Origin: a virus
IMG/VR virus record: IMGVR_UViG_3300042923_000321
Coordinates: 1-28,153 of that record
Strand: one strand, 5' to 3'
Length of the DNA stretch: 28,153 nucleotides
Shown here: positions 6,218-14,166 of the stretch, piece after piece
How positions within the stretch are numbered: the first letter of the stretch is position 1
How the letters are laid out: each line of letters begins with the position of its first letter
The notes under the pieces: model-generated
The model's database searches: none
Told to the model about the DNA's origin: nothing
The model's input: only the letters and a program-made list of their open reading frames with translations
Position numbers and translations under genes: made by a program

Positions 6218-6553
6218 TCATTTACCCCCTTTGGATGTAGCCAGTCCCAATCGGTGCAGGATAACAAGCATCTTGGCAACCACTGGACCGACTTTCTTGT
6301 CCGTGATTACCGGACTGGAACCATCGATAGCTAATGTGTTGGCGAATGCGTCAACGGCTTCCTTGGCCCACGCCGGGACATCTGTACTTTCCAGCTTGTC
6401 AACTCGCTCAACCAACTTTTTAAGCAAGTTCCCTTGTTCCTGCATCCCCTTTTTAAGAACGTCCTTGCTGTTGGTCAATGCGTCAACGTCTTTGCGAAGT
6501 GTCTCGTTCTCTTTTCTCAAGTTGATCAATTCCTGTTTCTCTGTCGCGCTCAA
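6218..6553 (-). CDS. Candidate internally initiated C-terminal fragment of the endolysin (111 aa)
   Basis: Within the endolysin frame, GGAGGTGG (6559-6566 on the minus strand) precedes an in-frame TTG (codon 385) with correct spacing. The start sits exactly at the M23/coiled-coil boundary. Translation from it would give the coiled coil and terminal AWAKEA-type module alone. Several Bacillota phage endolysins are known to make such cell-wall-binding fragments from internal starts. This is a prediction from the ribosome site only. Confidence 0.4.
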   Translation of the reverse strand: MSATEKQELINLRKENETLRKDVDALTNSKDVLKKGMQEQGNLLKKLVERVDKLESTDVPAWAKEAVDAFANTLAIDGSSPVITDKKVGPVVAKMLVILHRLGLATSKGGK

Positions 6554-7705
6554 CTCGTCCACCTCCGTTTTAGGTAAGTTTGCGGCATAATAATCCTTTA
6601 GGTACTGGGTCGGCTCCAATACCCCGGCTTCGGTTGCTGTGTATCCAAAAGAAGGAGATGCAACCTTCCGAACCTCATAATGTAGGTGATTCCCCGCGCT
6701 CGCCCCGGTGTTGCCTTGGTTACCGATCTGATCACCCTTCGCCACCACTTGACCCACTTTGACTGTGGCGGCGGAGAGGTGGGCATATACATGTAGCCTG
6801 CCTGCATTGTCTTCAATGGCTACCGTGATTCCGTAGTTACCAAATCCCGAGCCAGGCGCACCATCTTTTGCATGCCGGACCGTACCTCCTGCGAATGCAT
6901 ACAGCGGACCGTTTCCAGGAGTCGTTACCAGGTCAACGCCCCGGTGAAACTTCTGCTTCCCAGTGATCGGATGTTTCCGCATCCCGAAAGGACTTGTTAA
7001 CCTAAACCCTTCAAATGGATTAGACACCGTTACACCACCCTTTCCATAACGTTCCCTCAAATCCTCATACGTCCCGTCGTACTCATTTAAATCAACGTAG
7101 CCGGAAACGCCGCTCACTTTGCGTGTGCCGCCCGGTAGATACCCGCCCTTCTGTCCGTCGCTGTACTGCCAAAAACGCCACCTGGACCATTTTCCGATGT
7201 CCTCCGGCCTGTTTAAGCTGTAACGAGCAACCCAGATATCATATTCCCCGCTTAGCCCACTCAATTTCTCAGCGAACGATTGTGAGGTGTAAAGGATGGG
7301 TCTTGCCCCGGTTAGACGTTCGACCTCCAACAAAAAAGCCCGCGCAATTGTTGTAATCGCGGCAGGCCCTAAATTATGTCTGTTGTCCTCGTAATCTAAC
7401 ACTGGCGGAAGTTCAAAGTAATCCTTTCCACCCAGTCGATTGTACTCTGTAGCCATGTTCTGGGCTTCCTGCTTTGCGTCTGACGAATTTTTGGCTACCA
7501 GGTAATGATATAGACCCACCAGTAAACCGGAAGATTTAGCACCCCTCACATTCTCTTCTGCGCGGTTATCCTTCATGTTCTGACCTTCGCTAGACTTAAC
7601 AAAGGCAAACCTGATCTGGTCGGCGGCTACTTTACTCCATTCAACCATTCCGTTGTGGTGGGAAACGTCAATCCCCTGGGCGTTCGCCTTGTTCCTTTCC
7701 TGCAT
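6218..7705 (-). CDS. Bifunctional endolysin: GH25 muramidase + M23 metallopeptidase + C-terminal targeting region
   Basis: This 495-aa enzyme has two catalytic domains. Residues 10-220 are a GH25 lysozyme: GIDVSHHNG with D13, PPVLDYEDN with D104 and E106, and VDLNEYDG with D205. They would cut the glycan strands. Residues 232-372 are an M23/LytM-type zinc endopeptidase with H254 and D258 (HRGVD), H309 (YAHL) and H340/H342 (GNHLHYE), all expected ligands present; it would cut peptide cross-links. Residues 385-440 form a charged coiled coil, and the end (PAWAKEAVDAF...AIDG) resembles short wall-binding modules of phage lysins. There is no signal peptide, so export depends on the holins. AAAGGAG precedes the ATG, which lies inside the holin gene (38-nt overlap). 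Confidence 0.93.
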   Translation of the reverse strand: MQERNKANAQGIDVSHHNGMVEWSKVAADQIRFAFVKSSEGQNMKDNRAEENVRGAKSSGLLVGLYHYLVAKNSSDAKQEAQNMATEYNRLGGKDYFELPPVLDYEDNRHNLGPAAITTIARAFLLEVERLTGARPILYTSQSFAEKLSGLSGEYDIWVARYSLNRPEDIGKWSRWRFWQYSDGQKGGYLPGGTRKVSGVSGYVDLNEYDGTYEDLRERYGKGGVTVSNPFEGFRLTSPFGMRKHPITGKQKFHRGVDLVTTPGNGPLYAFAGGTVRHAKDGAPGSGFGNYGITVAIEDNAGRLHVYAHLSAATVKVGQVVAKGDQIGNQGNTGASAGNHLHYEVRKVASPSFGYTATEAGVLEPTQYLKDYYAANLPKTEVDELSATEKQELINLRKENETLRKDVDALTNSKDVLKKGMQEQGNLLKKLVERVDKLESTDVPAWAKEAVDAFANTLAIDGSSPVITDKKVGPVVAKMLVILHRLGLATSKGGK

Positions 7706-8123
7706 CCTTGGTTTCTCCTTTCTTGTCCTTGCCGTTTACCTTCTCCTTCATAACTTCCAAAGCTTCCAGCAGGACACCCGGAACGGGCAACTTCATACGT
7801 GCGGCGTTCTCTGTCACGCTGATAATCTCATTGACCAAGTAAAACATGATTGCAACGTCCCTAGTGTAATGTGCGTCACCAAGGGTCAAATCGATGAAAT
7901 GGCACAACGTCACGATTGCGATTATCCCAAATTTCCTGAGTGTACCGTAGTAGTGTCTACGACTCTTTAACTTTCCTTCGATTGCGGCGGCACATATGCC
8001 AGTGATCCAATCAATCACGATAGCCGCTAATAGTAAGTTATACAAAGGCGTTCCCCCTCCGGGTAAAAAACCAAGGGTAGCCCCAAAAGCCGCCAAAGCT
8101 CCCTTGATGTCGTTTTCACCCAT
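7668..8123 (-). CDS. Phage holin, toxin-secretion/lysis (phi29/Cph1, holin_4_1-type) family
   Basis: This 151-aa protein shows the pattern of the toxin secretion/phage lysis holins: LLLAAIVIDWITGICAAAIEGKLKSRRHYYGTLRK is split over the first membrane span and loop, then FGIIAIVTLCHFID, and the conserved FYLVNEIISVTENAA near the end. The C-terminus is a hydrophilic, Lys/Glu-rich tail. The start at 8123 is supported by GGAGGT about 9 nt upstream; a longer GTG-started frame (8174) lacks a site. It is the first gene of the lysis cassette and its end overlaps the endolysin start. Confidence 0.88.
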   Translation of the reverse strand: MGENDIKGALAAFGATLGFLPGGGTPLYNLLLAAIVIDWITGICAAAIEGKLKSRRHYYGTLRKFGIIAIVTLCHFIDLTLGDAHYTRDVAIMFYLVNEIISVTENAARMKLPVPGVLLEALEVMKEKVNGKDKKGETKDAGKEQGERPGD

Positions 8124-8165
8124 TACCCCCCAACCTCCCCCTGAAACTCTTTCTTTTTCTATTGA

Positions 8166-8193
8166 GCTATACACCAGGACATTCCCCTATCAA
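8166..8193 (-). promoter_or_regulatory. Candidate sigma-A-type promoter for the lysis cassette
   Basis: On the minus strand TTGATA (8193-8188) is followed after 16 nt by TATAGC (8171-8166), about 35-40 nt upstream of the holin ATG. It lies in the 122-nt gap between fibre and holin genes, the widest non-coding interval in the late operon. The -10 match is 4 of 6, so this is tentative. Confidence 0.35.
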
Positions 8194-8245
8194 TGAATTT
8201 TCCTGGCAACGTCACACCCTTTCCCCCTGCTATCTATACTCTATG

Positions 8246-9985
8246 TCATACCCGGAATGCTTCCCATGTGATTGTGGAATTTGCTGTATTTGTTGAATAC
8301 ATTGGCAACTGAAAACCCTGATCCGACACCCACGCCTCATCAACGCCACCGTTAGCGCTGTTTTCGAACAATCTATAAGTTGAAACTGTAAAGGCTTCAA
8401 ACAGTTTGGTGAATGAGTAACCACCTGCGGAAAGACTGCCCCTGTCATAGATGCCGATCACAGATCTATCAGGACTGCCCTGAGAGTAAACTATGATCCG
8501 ATTAGGACGAAACGAGAGTCCAGTTACTGTTATTTTAAAACGATCGTAAGCCGGGTCTCCGTTTGGTAATGTGAATTTATGTTGGGTAGTTGTCCTGCTT
8601 ACTGTACCAGTTGCATATTTAGGCCCGGTCTGTATCGTGTTGACCTTGTCAATCAATGTAGGCCATGTGTCGGATGTGGATGCACTACCACCCTTGGCGT
8701 TAATGGCACCCACTATGCCGTTCTTAGCATCAACGCCAGATTGCTTTACCACTTCGTTTTGTTCGTACAATGCGCGGATATCGAATTCCTGTGTGTAAGG
8801 AATGTCAGCAGAGCCTTCATAAAATCCAATCCTAGAAAACCCTATATTGCTTCCGCCCGGATAGTTAGACACTACGAGTCTTATTTTTATTGCTGATACA
8901 CCTGTTGGTATATTTATTGCTGACGATTTCCGATGCCACCAAGTATTGGTATCAGCGGGAATGCTGTTGATTGTTTGATCGTTAGCAGCATTTTTAATCT
9001 CGATTGTAACTATAGCGTTAGGACCGCTATTGGAAGTGTGAAACATAGCTTGGAGATAGTGCGGACCCGGAAATACACCTATAACTTCTGAATCCAAAAC
9101 AGCGTACTGCCCAGATGCCACGGCCCCGTCCTGCGAGAAAAATCGTCCGACTGTGGGGTTTGTATAAACGGTCCATCCAGGAGTGACTTTGGTCCAATGT
9201 TGAAAATCCATTAACCCTGAACTGTTTTTAAGAAGATTAGCCCTATTTATCTGTGCAGGCGTGCGAAACTTAGCATCAGCTTGATTTTTAGCGTTAGTCT
9301 CCGCTGTGTTAGCTTTCGTCGTCGCGTCCGTAGCCGCCGCGCTAATAGCCGCCTGCCTAGCGTCACTCACGGCCTTTGCTGTCGCCGCAAGTGTTTGGCT
9401 CGTGCTGGTCGTGCTGTTGCTGAGCTGAACAACACCTTTTTGCGTTGTTGAAGCATCTTGAATAATGATCTGCGAGAATTTAGAATCAGTGTAGTCTTTT
9501 GCTGTCTGCATGGCTTCTTCCAAACCTTCGACCGTTGCGTAGATCAAAGACTCGTTTATAACAGCACTCACGTTAACCGACGAACCGACAAATACCAGGA
9601 CATCAAAAGTTTTTTCGATAACATCACTTCCGCCGCCTGGTGGAATGTAATCATCTGTATCCCCTGCGTTTGCATACCAATACAATATTTCCCCTTCGTC
9701 TGGATCGGTTGCGAAAATACCAATCTCCCGGAAGTAAAAACCCGTGGTTACATCTTGGTTTGTTAAATCAAAACCAATACTAGCCATATTCCCCGTATAA
9801 TTAAATCTGGTGAGGGGGTACGTTTTTTTGGCGCTAATTACATTTGTGAGCGGTCCGATTGATTGGTTTCCTAAGTTGCCGTCACCAATAACGGCCTTGG
9901 TGTATACCAGTTCAACCCCTGCCTGCGCTTTCGCTTGCAATGCACGTCCTTTGTTTGTCAAACCCTTAGCGCTGAATGAGGACAT
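8246..9985 (-). CDS. H: Tail fibre / receptor-binding protein (gpH position)
   Basis: This 579-aa protein is modular. Residues 1-150 match the N-terminal tail-attachment domain of phage fibres (SAKGLTNKGRALQAKAQAG...YFREIGIFATDP). Residues 180-206 carry a fibre repeat of the KGVVQLSNSTTSTSQTLAAT type. An Ala-rich coiled coil follows (about 207-240), then a region that looks like a jelly-roll carbohydrate-binding module (about 250-395). A linker with VDAKNGIVGAINAKGG leads to a C-terminal tip domain. It should form a trimeric fibre on the baseplate and recognise the cell surface. AAAGGGG precedes the start by 7 nt. No separate fibre-assembly chaperone gene follows. Confidence 0.88.
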   Translation of the reverse strand: MSSFSAKGLTNKGRALQAKAQAGVELVYTKAVIGDGNLGNQSIGPLTNVISAKKTYPLTRFNYTGNMASIGFDLTNQDVTTGFYFREIGIFATDPDEGEILYWYANAGDTDDYIPPGGGSDVIEKTFDVLVFVGSSVNVSAVINESLIYATVEGLEEAMQTAKDYTDSKFSQIIIQDASTTQKGVVQLSNSTTSTSQTLAATAKAVSDARQAAISAAATDATTKANTAETNAKNQADAKFRTPAQINRANLLKNSSGLMDFQHWTKVTPGWTVYTNPTVGRFFSQDGAVASGQYAVLDSEVIGVFPGPHYLQAMFHTSNSGPNAIVTIEIKNAANDQTINSIPADTNTWWHRKSSAINIPTGVSAIKIRLVVSNYPGGSNIGFSRIGFYEGSADIPYTQEFDIRALYEQNEVVKQSGVDAKNGIVGAINAKGGSASTSDTWPTLIDKVNTIQTGPKYATGTVSRTTTQHKFTLPNGDPAYDRFKITVTGLSFRPNRIIVYSQGSPDRSVIGIYDRGSLSAGGYSFTKLFEAFTVSTYRLFENSANGGVDEAWVSDQGFQLPMYSTNTANSTITWEAFRV

Positions 9986-10001
9986 CGTATAACCCCTTTC
10001 T

Positions 10002-10565
10002 TCAATTGATTTTTATCCGCTCGCCAACATGAGTACCAAAGCCGATGAACAAGTCCGTAACAGACTCTGTTTGCGAGAGGACAACCCGGTCAAGTCTGGA
10101 TGACAACCGCGTTACAGACTCGATAGCCCGAACAAACTCTTGTGCGCGGCTCTCGGTCACATCAGGGTTGTTCGTGACGACTTGGTAATGTCCCGGCTCT
10201 CCGTCGTACTCAAACCATTCTTGTACGTACCCTTCACCGAAAAGAATAGTAATCAAGCCCTCAATAGCGGCTGGTGTACCTTTGGAACGGTTCGTTTCGA
10301 CCGCCGATTTAAGAAGTTCTATCTTCTGCACCAGGGGCAAGGTGGAATCGTAATAAGCTAACTTGTAATCCCATGCTTTTGCGTCAGCTTCTGCATCAGT
10401 TATCTGTCCATAGTGCAAACGGCGGAAGAATGACAACTTTTCCACTCGATCATGCAAAGACCCGAGTTGTTCGTCCAATGATCGGCAAGCAGAAGAAATA
10501 TTAGGGTCTGCCTTGGCATTGTCGGGAAGTAGGTCGTATAAACTTATGTTTGCGAGTGTCTTCAT
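10002..10565 (-). CDS. I: Baseplate/tail protein I (P2 gpI-like)
   Basis: This 187-aa protein has the conserved start of tail protein I (LLPDNAKADPNI), the segment WDYKLAYYDSTLP, and KGTPAAIEGLITILFG, all typical of the family, and a length close to P2 gpI (176 aa). It would sit at the baseplate rim and link the wedge to the tail fibre. Its ATG overlaps the stop of gpJ (ATGA), and the fibre gene follows after 16 nt, the normal J-I-H order. Confidence 0.9.
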   Translation of the reverse strand: MKTLANISLYDLLPDNAKADPNISSACRSLDEQLGSLHDRVEKLSFFRRLHYGQITDAEADAKAWDYKLAYYDSTLPLVQKIELLKSAVETNRSKGTPAAIEGLITILFGEGYVQEWFEYDGEPGHYQVVTNNPDVTESRAQEFVRAIESVTRLSSRLDRVVLSQTESVTDLFIGFGTHVGERIKIN

Positions 10566-11692
10566 TCAGACAGCCCCCCATAAGTTACGTTGACCGCCGC
10601 TTCCCTTGCCACGCTTGTATCAGGGACGGGGGTGTACACCGGAAGTAATGACGTTTGATCCACCCTATGTGCTCCCGCCGCCATCACACGCCGAATAAGC
10701 TCAGACGGGTTTATGTCCCTGCCGAGCTTAGTTCGTTGCCAAAGGGTATAGTCCAACACCGCTTGATCAACCGCCGCTTTAATAGCTGTTTCCCTGGACA
10801 CATCACTGTCACTGATATAGTACGTCATGCCCAAGTCGTACTCGACAATATCGGGTGAAGTGACCGTAACCTTGTCCGTCAATGGTCGAATTTTACGTTC
10901 ATTCAGAACATTCGTCACCGCCGCGATGATTTCCGGTGTAGGCAGTTCCCCACCTTCGAGCAAAGGAACGACCGTAACCTCCATGTCGGAGGGACTCACT
11001 GCCTGAGCATCAACGATGGCTGAACTTGCGGTCTTGGCCCAATAGATGTATGCGTCTCGCGGTCCGGCTGTTGTGAAAGAGTCATTGGACAAACGGATTC
11101 GTTCCCGGTACGAATCATCGTCTTCTAGGTCTGCCCCGCCACCACTAGCGGTCAAGTTCGTAACCGTCTGTACATATGGGATGGGGTCAATAAGAGTGTT
11201 GATAACGCCAACCGCAAAACCGTTCCCGACCTCTCCCGGCTCAAGGCATCTTGCCACAACGTCAATTTGCACCTGCCCAGGGGCTAATGTAGCGTCTGCC
11301 ACTGTAGCGAAATACAATTCACCTTCCGAGTTATCGGGGCTTACCCTTGTGCCTGCTGGTATTGTCTGAGAGGTTACAATTGCCGTTGATAATGCAAATC
11401 TGAGTGTGGTTGTTGCATATGCGGCTGGTAGGCGTCCCGTTTTGGTGAAGTACCCCATGTAGTCCAGCAATGGGCCGTTTGCGAATGGCAATAACTCCGC
11501 CTTTGCTGTACGGTCAATCAACACATTTTGGAGAATGATGTACTTGCCAAGAGTGTTAAGGACGACCATAACAGGGTCTGCCCTGCCAAGAGAAATACCA
11601 GTTATGCCCTCGTAAAACAATTTAATGTCGTTCAATATCTTTTGTTCGTCCTGCTCAGTGAACTGGATGTCTGGAAGGTCAACCATAACCAT
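10562..11692 (-). CDS. J: Baseplate wedge protein J (gpJ/gp6-like)
   Basis: This 376-aa protein carries the family hallmarks: an N-terminal helical part, the IPAGTRVS turn (residues 111-118) followed by FATVAD, CLEPGEVGNGFA (149-160) and the acidic DDDSYRERIRLS (191-201). It would form the core of the baseplate wedge that switches state when the sheath contracts. The start overlaps the stop of gene W (TAATG), and AAAGGA lies about 11 nt upstream. It is longer than P2 gpJ (302 aa), as is usual in Gram-positive relatives. Confidence 0.93.
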   Translation of the reverse strand: MVMVDLPDIQFTEQDEQKILNDIKLFYEGITGISLGRADPVMVVLNTLGKYIILQNVLIDRTAKAELLPFANGPLLDYMGYFTKTGRLPAAYATTTLRFALSTAIVTSQTIPAGTRVSPDNSEGELYFATVADATLAPGQVQIDVVARCLEPGEVGNGFAVGVINTLIDPIPYVQTVTNLTASGGGADLEDDDSYRERIRLSNDSFTTAGPRDAYIYWAKTASSAIVDAQAVSPSDMEVTVVPLLEGGELPTPEIIAAVTNVLNERKIRPLTDKVTVTSPDIVEYDLGMTYYISDSDVSRETAIKAAVDQAVLDYTLWQRTKLGRDINPSELIRRVMAAGAHRVDQTSLLPVYTPVPDTSVAREAAVNVTYGGLSE

Positions 11693-12036
11693 TATGAATC
11701 AGTCCTTTCCACAAACTTTATATGAGCTTTTATTTTCCCTGATTCACTCGGATCGGTGGAAGGATCAGCAATATCAACACTAATGACTTGAACCCTCGGT
11801 TCCCCATCCTCGATTGCTTCGATCAATGCCGCTGGAAGGAGCACACGGGCGTATGTGGCTGGCTTGTCTATGATAGTACCATCCACGCCCAAGCTCCGGT
11901 CCATGACCATCATGTTTTTTCGCATGGTTGCGATGACCATAACGTTCTGTTTTAGTTGTTCAATCCCGGTCAAACCGAACCTGGTTACAGGCATGCCTGA
12001 ATTCGTGGTGGCGGTGACAGTGTGTATTGTAGGCAT
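11692..12036 (-). CDS. W: Baseplate wedge protein W (gp25-like)
   Basis: This 114-aa protein is almost the same length as P2 gpW (115 aa). It contains LTGIEQLKQNVMVIATMRKN, the helix and turn that in gp25-family proteins precede an arginine-rich loop, and SLGVDGTIIDKP. gp25-like proteins bind the first sheath ring to the baseplate and start sheath assembly. The gene begins with a TGATG overlap with the gpU-like gene and ends with a TAATG overlap with gpJ. Confidence 0.88.
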   Translation of the reverse strand: MPTIHTVTATTNSGMPVTRFGLTGIEQLKQNVMVIATMRKNMMVMDRSLGVDGTIIDKPATYARVLLPAALIEAIEDGEPRVQVISVDIADPSTDPSESGKIKAHIKFVERTDS

Positions 12037-12449
12037 CAGACGTATTCCTCCAAACTTATATCATGGGCGGCCTTGAGTAGATTCCCTTTATTGTCGATGT
12101 GCAACCAGTTCTGAGTAAGGCCGGATATGGACCATTTCCCTGTACCTAGGGGCTTACCTCCGATAACTAACGGTAGTACTTTACCATCCCTGCTATAAGC
12201 CAATAGTTTCTCCATCTCGACACGGGGATTCATACCGAGATTCACGTCAAGGATGATAGTAAATGACACCGTATCAAGCCCCGGTCCTAAGAATTGTTTT
12301 CGGGGCTTCTGTAGTATTAAATCACTGGTAGCCCACCTGTCAGACGAGACGCGTTGGAAATCTTGGATAGTTCTTACCTTGCGTCTATCTGTGCCAAATA
12401 CAGCTATAAATCCAACATCCCCCAAGCTACCCAAACCAGGCATTGCCAT
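12036..12449 (-). CDS. U: P2 gpU-like tail protein
   Basis: This 137-aa protein follows the GpU pattern: an early strand, a Phe-Gln-Arg-Val/Arg-Trp segment (DFQRVSSDRW), then KPRKQFLGPGLDTVSFTIIL, a helix KLLAYSRDGKVLPLVIG, and a C-terminal strand ending DISLEEY. P2 gpU is 159 aa. GpU is required for tail completion, although its exact place in the particle varies between descriptions. GAGGTGA stands 8 nt before the ATG. Its place between V and W differs from P2, where U lies next to X and D. Confidence 0.75.
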   Translation of the reverse strand: MAMPGLGSLGDVGFIAVFGTDRRKVRTIQDFQRVSSDRWATSDLILQKPRKQFLGPGLDTVSFTIILDVNLGMNPRVEMEKLLAYSRDGKVLPLVIGGKPLGTGKWSISGLTQNWLHIDNKGNLLKAAHDISLEEYV

Positions 12450-12463
12450 GTTTTATCACCTCT

Positions 12464-13003
12464 CTATAAGTTCGATGCCGAAACCGTTCCGCTAATGCTG
12501 AGGTTCCCGTCTATACTCACGTTGCCCTTGATGCTTGTCGTACCCTCAATCGTTACATTCGTGGCCTTTAAGATAACACTTTCCGCTTCTGCGGTTACAC
12601 TTTTGGCCTTTACTGTTACATTTTCAGGGCTTTCTATCACAGCCCCGCCCATAGACATGACGTTCAATATCTTCTTTATCGTGTCGTAATAAACGTAACT
12701 GCCATCTTCATACCAAGTCCCTTGTTGCCCTTCTTCCCCTGGTAGCACCTCGGAGTCGTAAAGCTTGCCAACACAGAATCCGTCAGACATGCCGTTTCCT
12801 AAAAATATGCAGGCTACGGTGTCACCAGGCTGGGGTATTCCGTTAGAAGCTCCGAGTCCTCCAGGATATATAACCGGGAGTAAATCAGAAACCATATCGT
12901 CACGGTCGGGGAATGTGGCAGTTATCATCCCTTCTTCTGCGTCAGACGTTGAACATATACCGACACGTACCAAGTTCTTAATAATCGATTCGATATCTGC
13001 CAT
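12464..13003 (-). CDS. V: Baseplate central spike protein V (gpV-like)
   Basis: This 179-aa protein has an N-terminal OB-fold domain (about residues 12-85, RVGICSTSDAEEG to GDTVACIFLGNG), a short linker with GTWYEDGSYVYYD, and a C-terminal beta-helical spike. The spike shows alternating V/S/T strands (ENVTVKAKSVTAEAESVILKA, then short IEG, IKG, IDG and ISG turns). It would be the trimeric tip that punctures the cell envelope. No HxH iron-binding apex motif is present. I chose ATG 13003, which overlaps the stop of gene D (TGATG), over the TTG one codon earlier. Confidence 0.85.
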   Translation of the reverse strand: MADIESIIKNLVRVGICSTSDAEEGMITATFPDRDDMVSDLLPVIYPGGLGASNGIPQPGDTVACIFLGNGMSDGFCVGKLYDSEVLPGEEGQQGTWYEDGSYVYYDTIKKILNVMSMGGAVIESPENVTVKAKSVTAEAESVILKATNVTIEGTTSIKGNVSIDGNLSISGTVSASNL

Positions 13004-14166
13004 CAATAACCCAACACCTTTCGTATTTCCAAACTGGTGGTATAGTTGGACCCCACGGAATGTTCAGATTTGACAATGAGGTACTTGCCATCGTAACGCC
13101 CCCACCCCTTAATGGTGATTGTGATCCCCGAAGCCAAGGTAACGTCACCAGCCAAAACCAAGCTCGCTACCCCTGCGTTTTTGTTCTGTTCGCGCAATTT
13201 GCTCTTCGCTAACCGTTGCGCTTCTGCAACCGAATCAACCTTCTGATTGATTTTAAGGACTGGACCAGTGACACCAGGTAATGTGTATTTACCTGTGATG
13301 ACTTGCGTTTTCCCCTTTTCTTTCTCCGCTTTTGCGGATATAGACATCAATGTAGGAGGTGGTAATTCCGGGTCAATAGGCACAGGTGTTTCGGTGGATG
13401 AACCGCCTTTTTTCTTTTTATCCTTGGCCTTCTTTTTCTTCTCGGGAGTGACCGTTGATTTATAGGTCACTACGCAAGATGAGTAAGCGGTCGTACTGCT
13501 GGACTCTGAAAATTTATAACTAATGACGGGTGTTTTCCCGTATTCTATTGTCTTGGCTGGTGGTCGCTTCTCATGTTCAGACTCATCATACAAAACAAGT
13601 TGTGAGCCGGACACTTTGAGCGCTATCCCTTCGTCGGTGCAAACCTTGTTCAAAAATGAAAAGTCGCTTTCCTCAGTTTGGTCCTGGCGTTCATATGTCG
13701 GGTTGATTTTCACCGAGTACATTAACTTTAACTTAGCGCGGTTTGCTATCTCCTGTGCTATTGCCCGGAGCTTAACCTTTTCCCACGACTTTGTACGCTT
13801 CTCGCGCATTGCAGGAGAACCGGATTGAGGGACGGACAACGCATTAATGGACGCAACGTGTGGCGGACCAGTCAAGTCCAGGCTGTCCACTTCAAATGCG
13901 CCGCAATTGATCTTACCTTTGTGCCCGGCCTTATCCCAGTCTGTAACAGATATTTCGGCTATGAGTCGGTCGCCATTCTTTGGAACCCACTCTTTAGTCC
14001 ATTTACGATCCCTGTCGTCCAGGTTAAGGGTGATCGTGTCCACCTCACCAGACGGGGAATCAGTGTATTTAAAATCGATAAGAAAGTCCTTCAACGCCTG
14101 CGTTATGTTCTTCCCTTGGTACTTTACAGCTACAGAAACCCGCCGACCGTTTTGGACGGTACTCAT
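13003..14166 (-). CDS. D: Tail hub protein, late control gene D family
   Basis: This is a 387-aa protein, the same length as P2 gpD. It has an N-terminal barrel, the segment CGAFEVDSLDLTGPP (88-102), the central DQTEESDFSFLNKVCTDEGIALK (split at about residues 162-184) that is highly typical of gpD/gp27-like hubs, and a C-terminal domain (from about 315) ending in SEHSVGSNYTTSLEIRK. It would connect the tail tube to the gpV spike. Residues about 242-272 are a low-complexity insertion, lysine-rich then proline-rich. It starts inside the end of gpX (ATGA) and ends over the gpV start. Confidence 0.9.
   Translation of the reverse strand: MSTVQNGRRVSVAVKYQGKNITQALKDFLIDFKYTDSPSGEVDTITLNLDDRDRKWTKEWVPKNGDRLIAEISVTDWDKAGHKGKINCGAFEVDSLDLTGPPHVASINALSVPQSGSPAMREKRTKSWEKVKLRAIAQEIANRAKLKLMYSVKINPTYERQDQTEESDFSFLNKVCTDEGIALKVSGSQLVLYDESEHEKRPPAKTIEYGKTPVISYKFSESSSTTAYSSCVVTYKSTVTPEKKKKAKDKKKKGGSSTETPVPIDPELPPPTLMSISAKAEKEKGKTQVITGKYTLPGVTGPVLKINQKVDSVAEAQRLAKSKLREQNKNAGVASLVLAGDVTLASGITITIKGWGRYDGKYLIVKSEHSVGSNYTTSLEIRKVLGY

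Noticed and set aside
5632-6240. 202-codon + strand frame across the lysis-end genes
   Set aside because: It is antisense to three well-supported minus-strand genes with good ribosome sites and overlaps; composition and start context do not support coding.
8246-9985. Fibre as a target of a diversity-generating retroelement
   Set aside because: No reverse transcriptase, no template/variable repeat pair and no adenine-rich variable repeat was seen near the fibre end.
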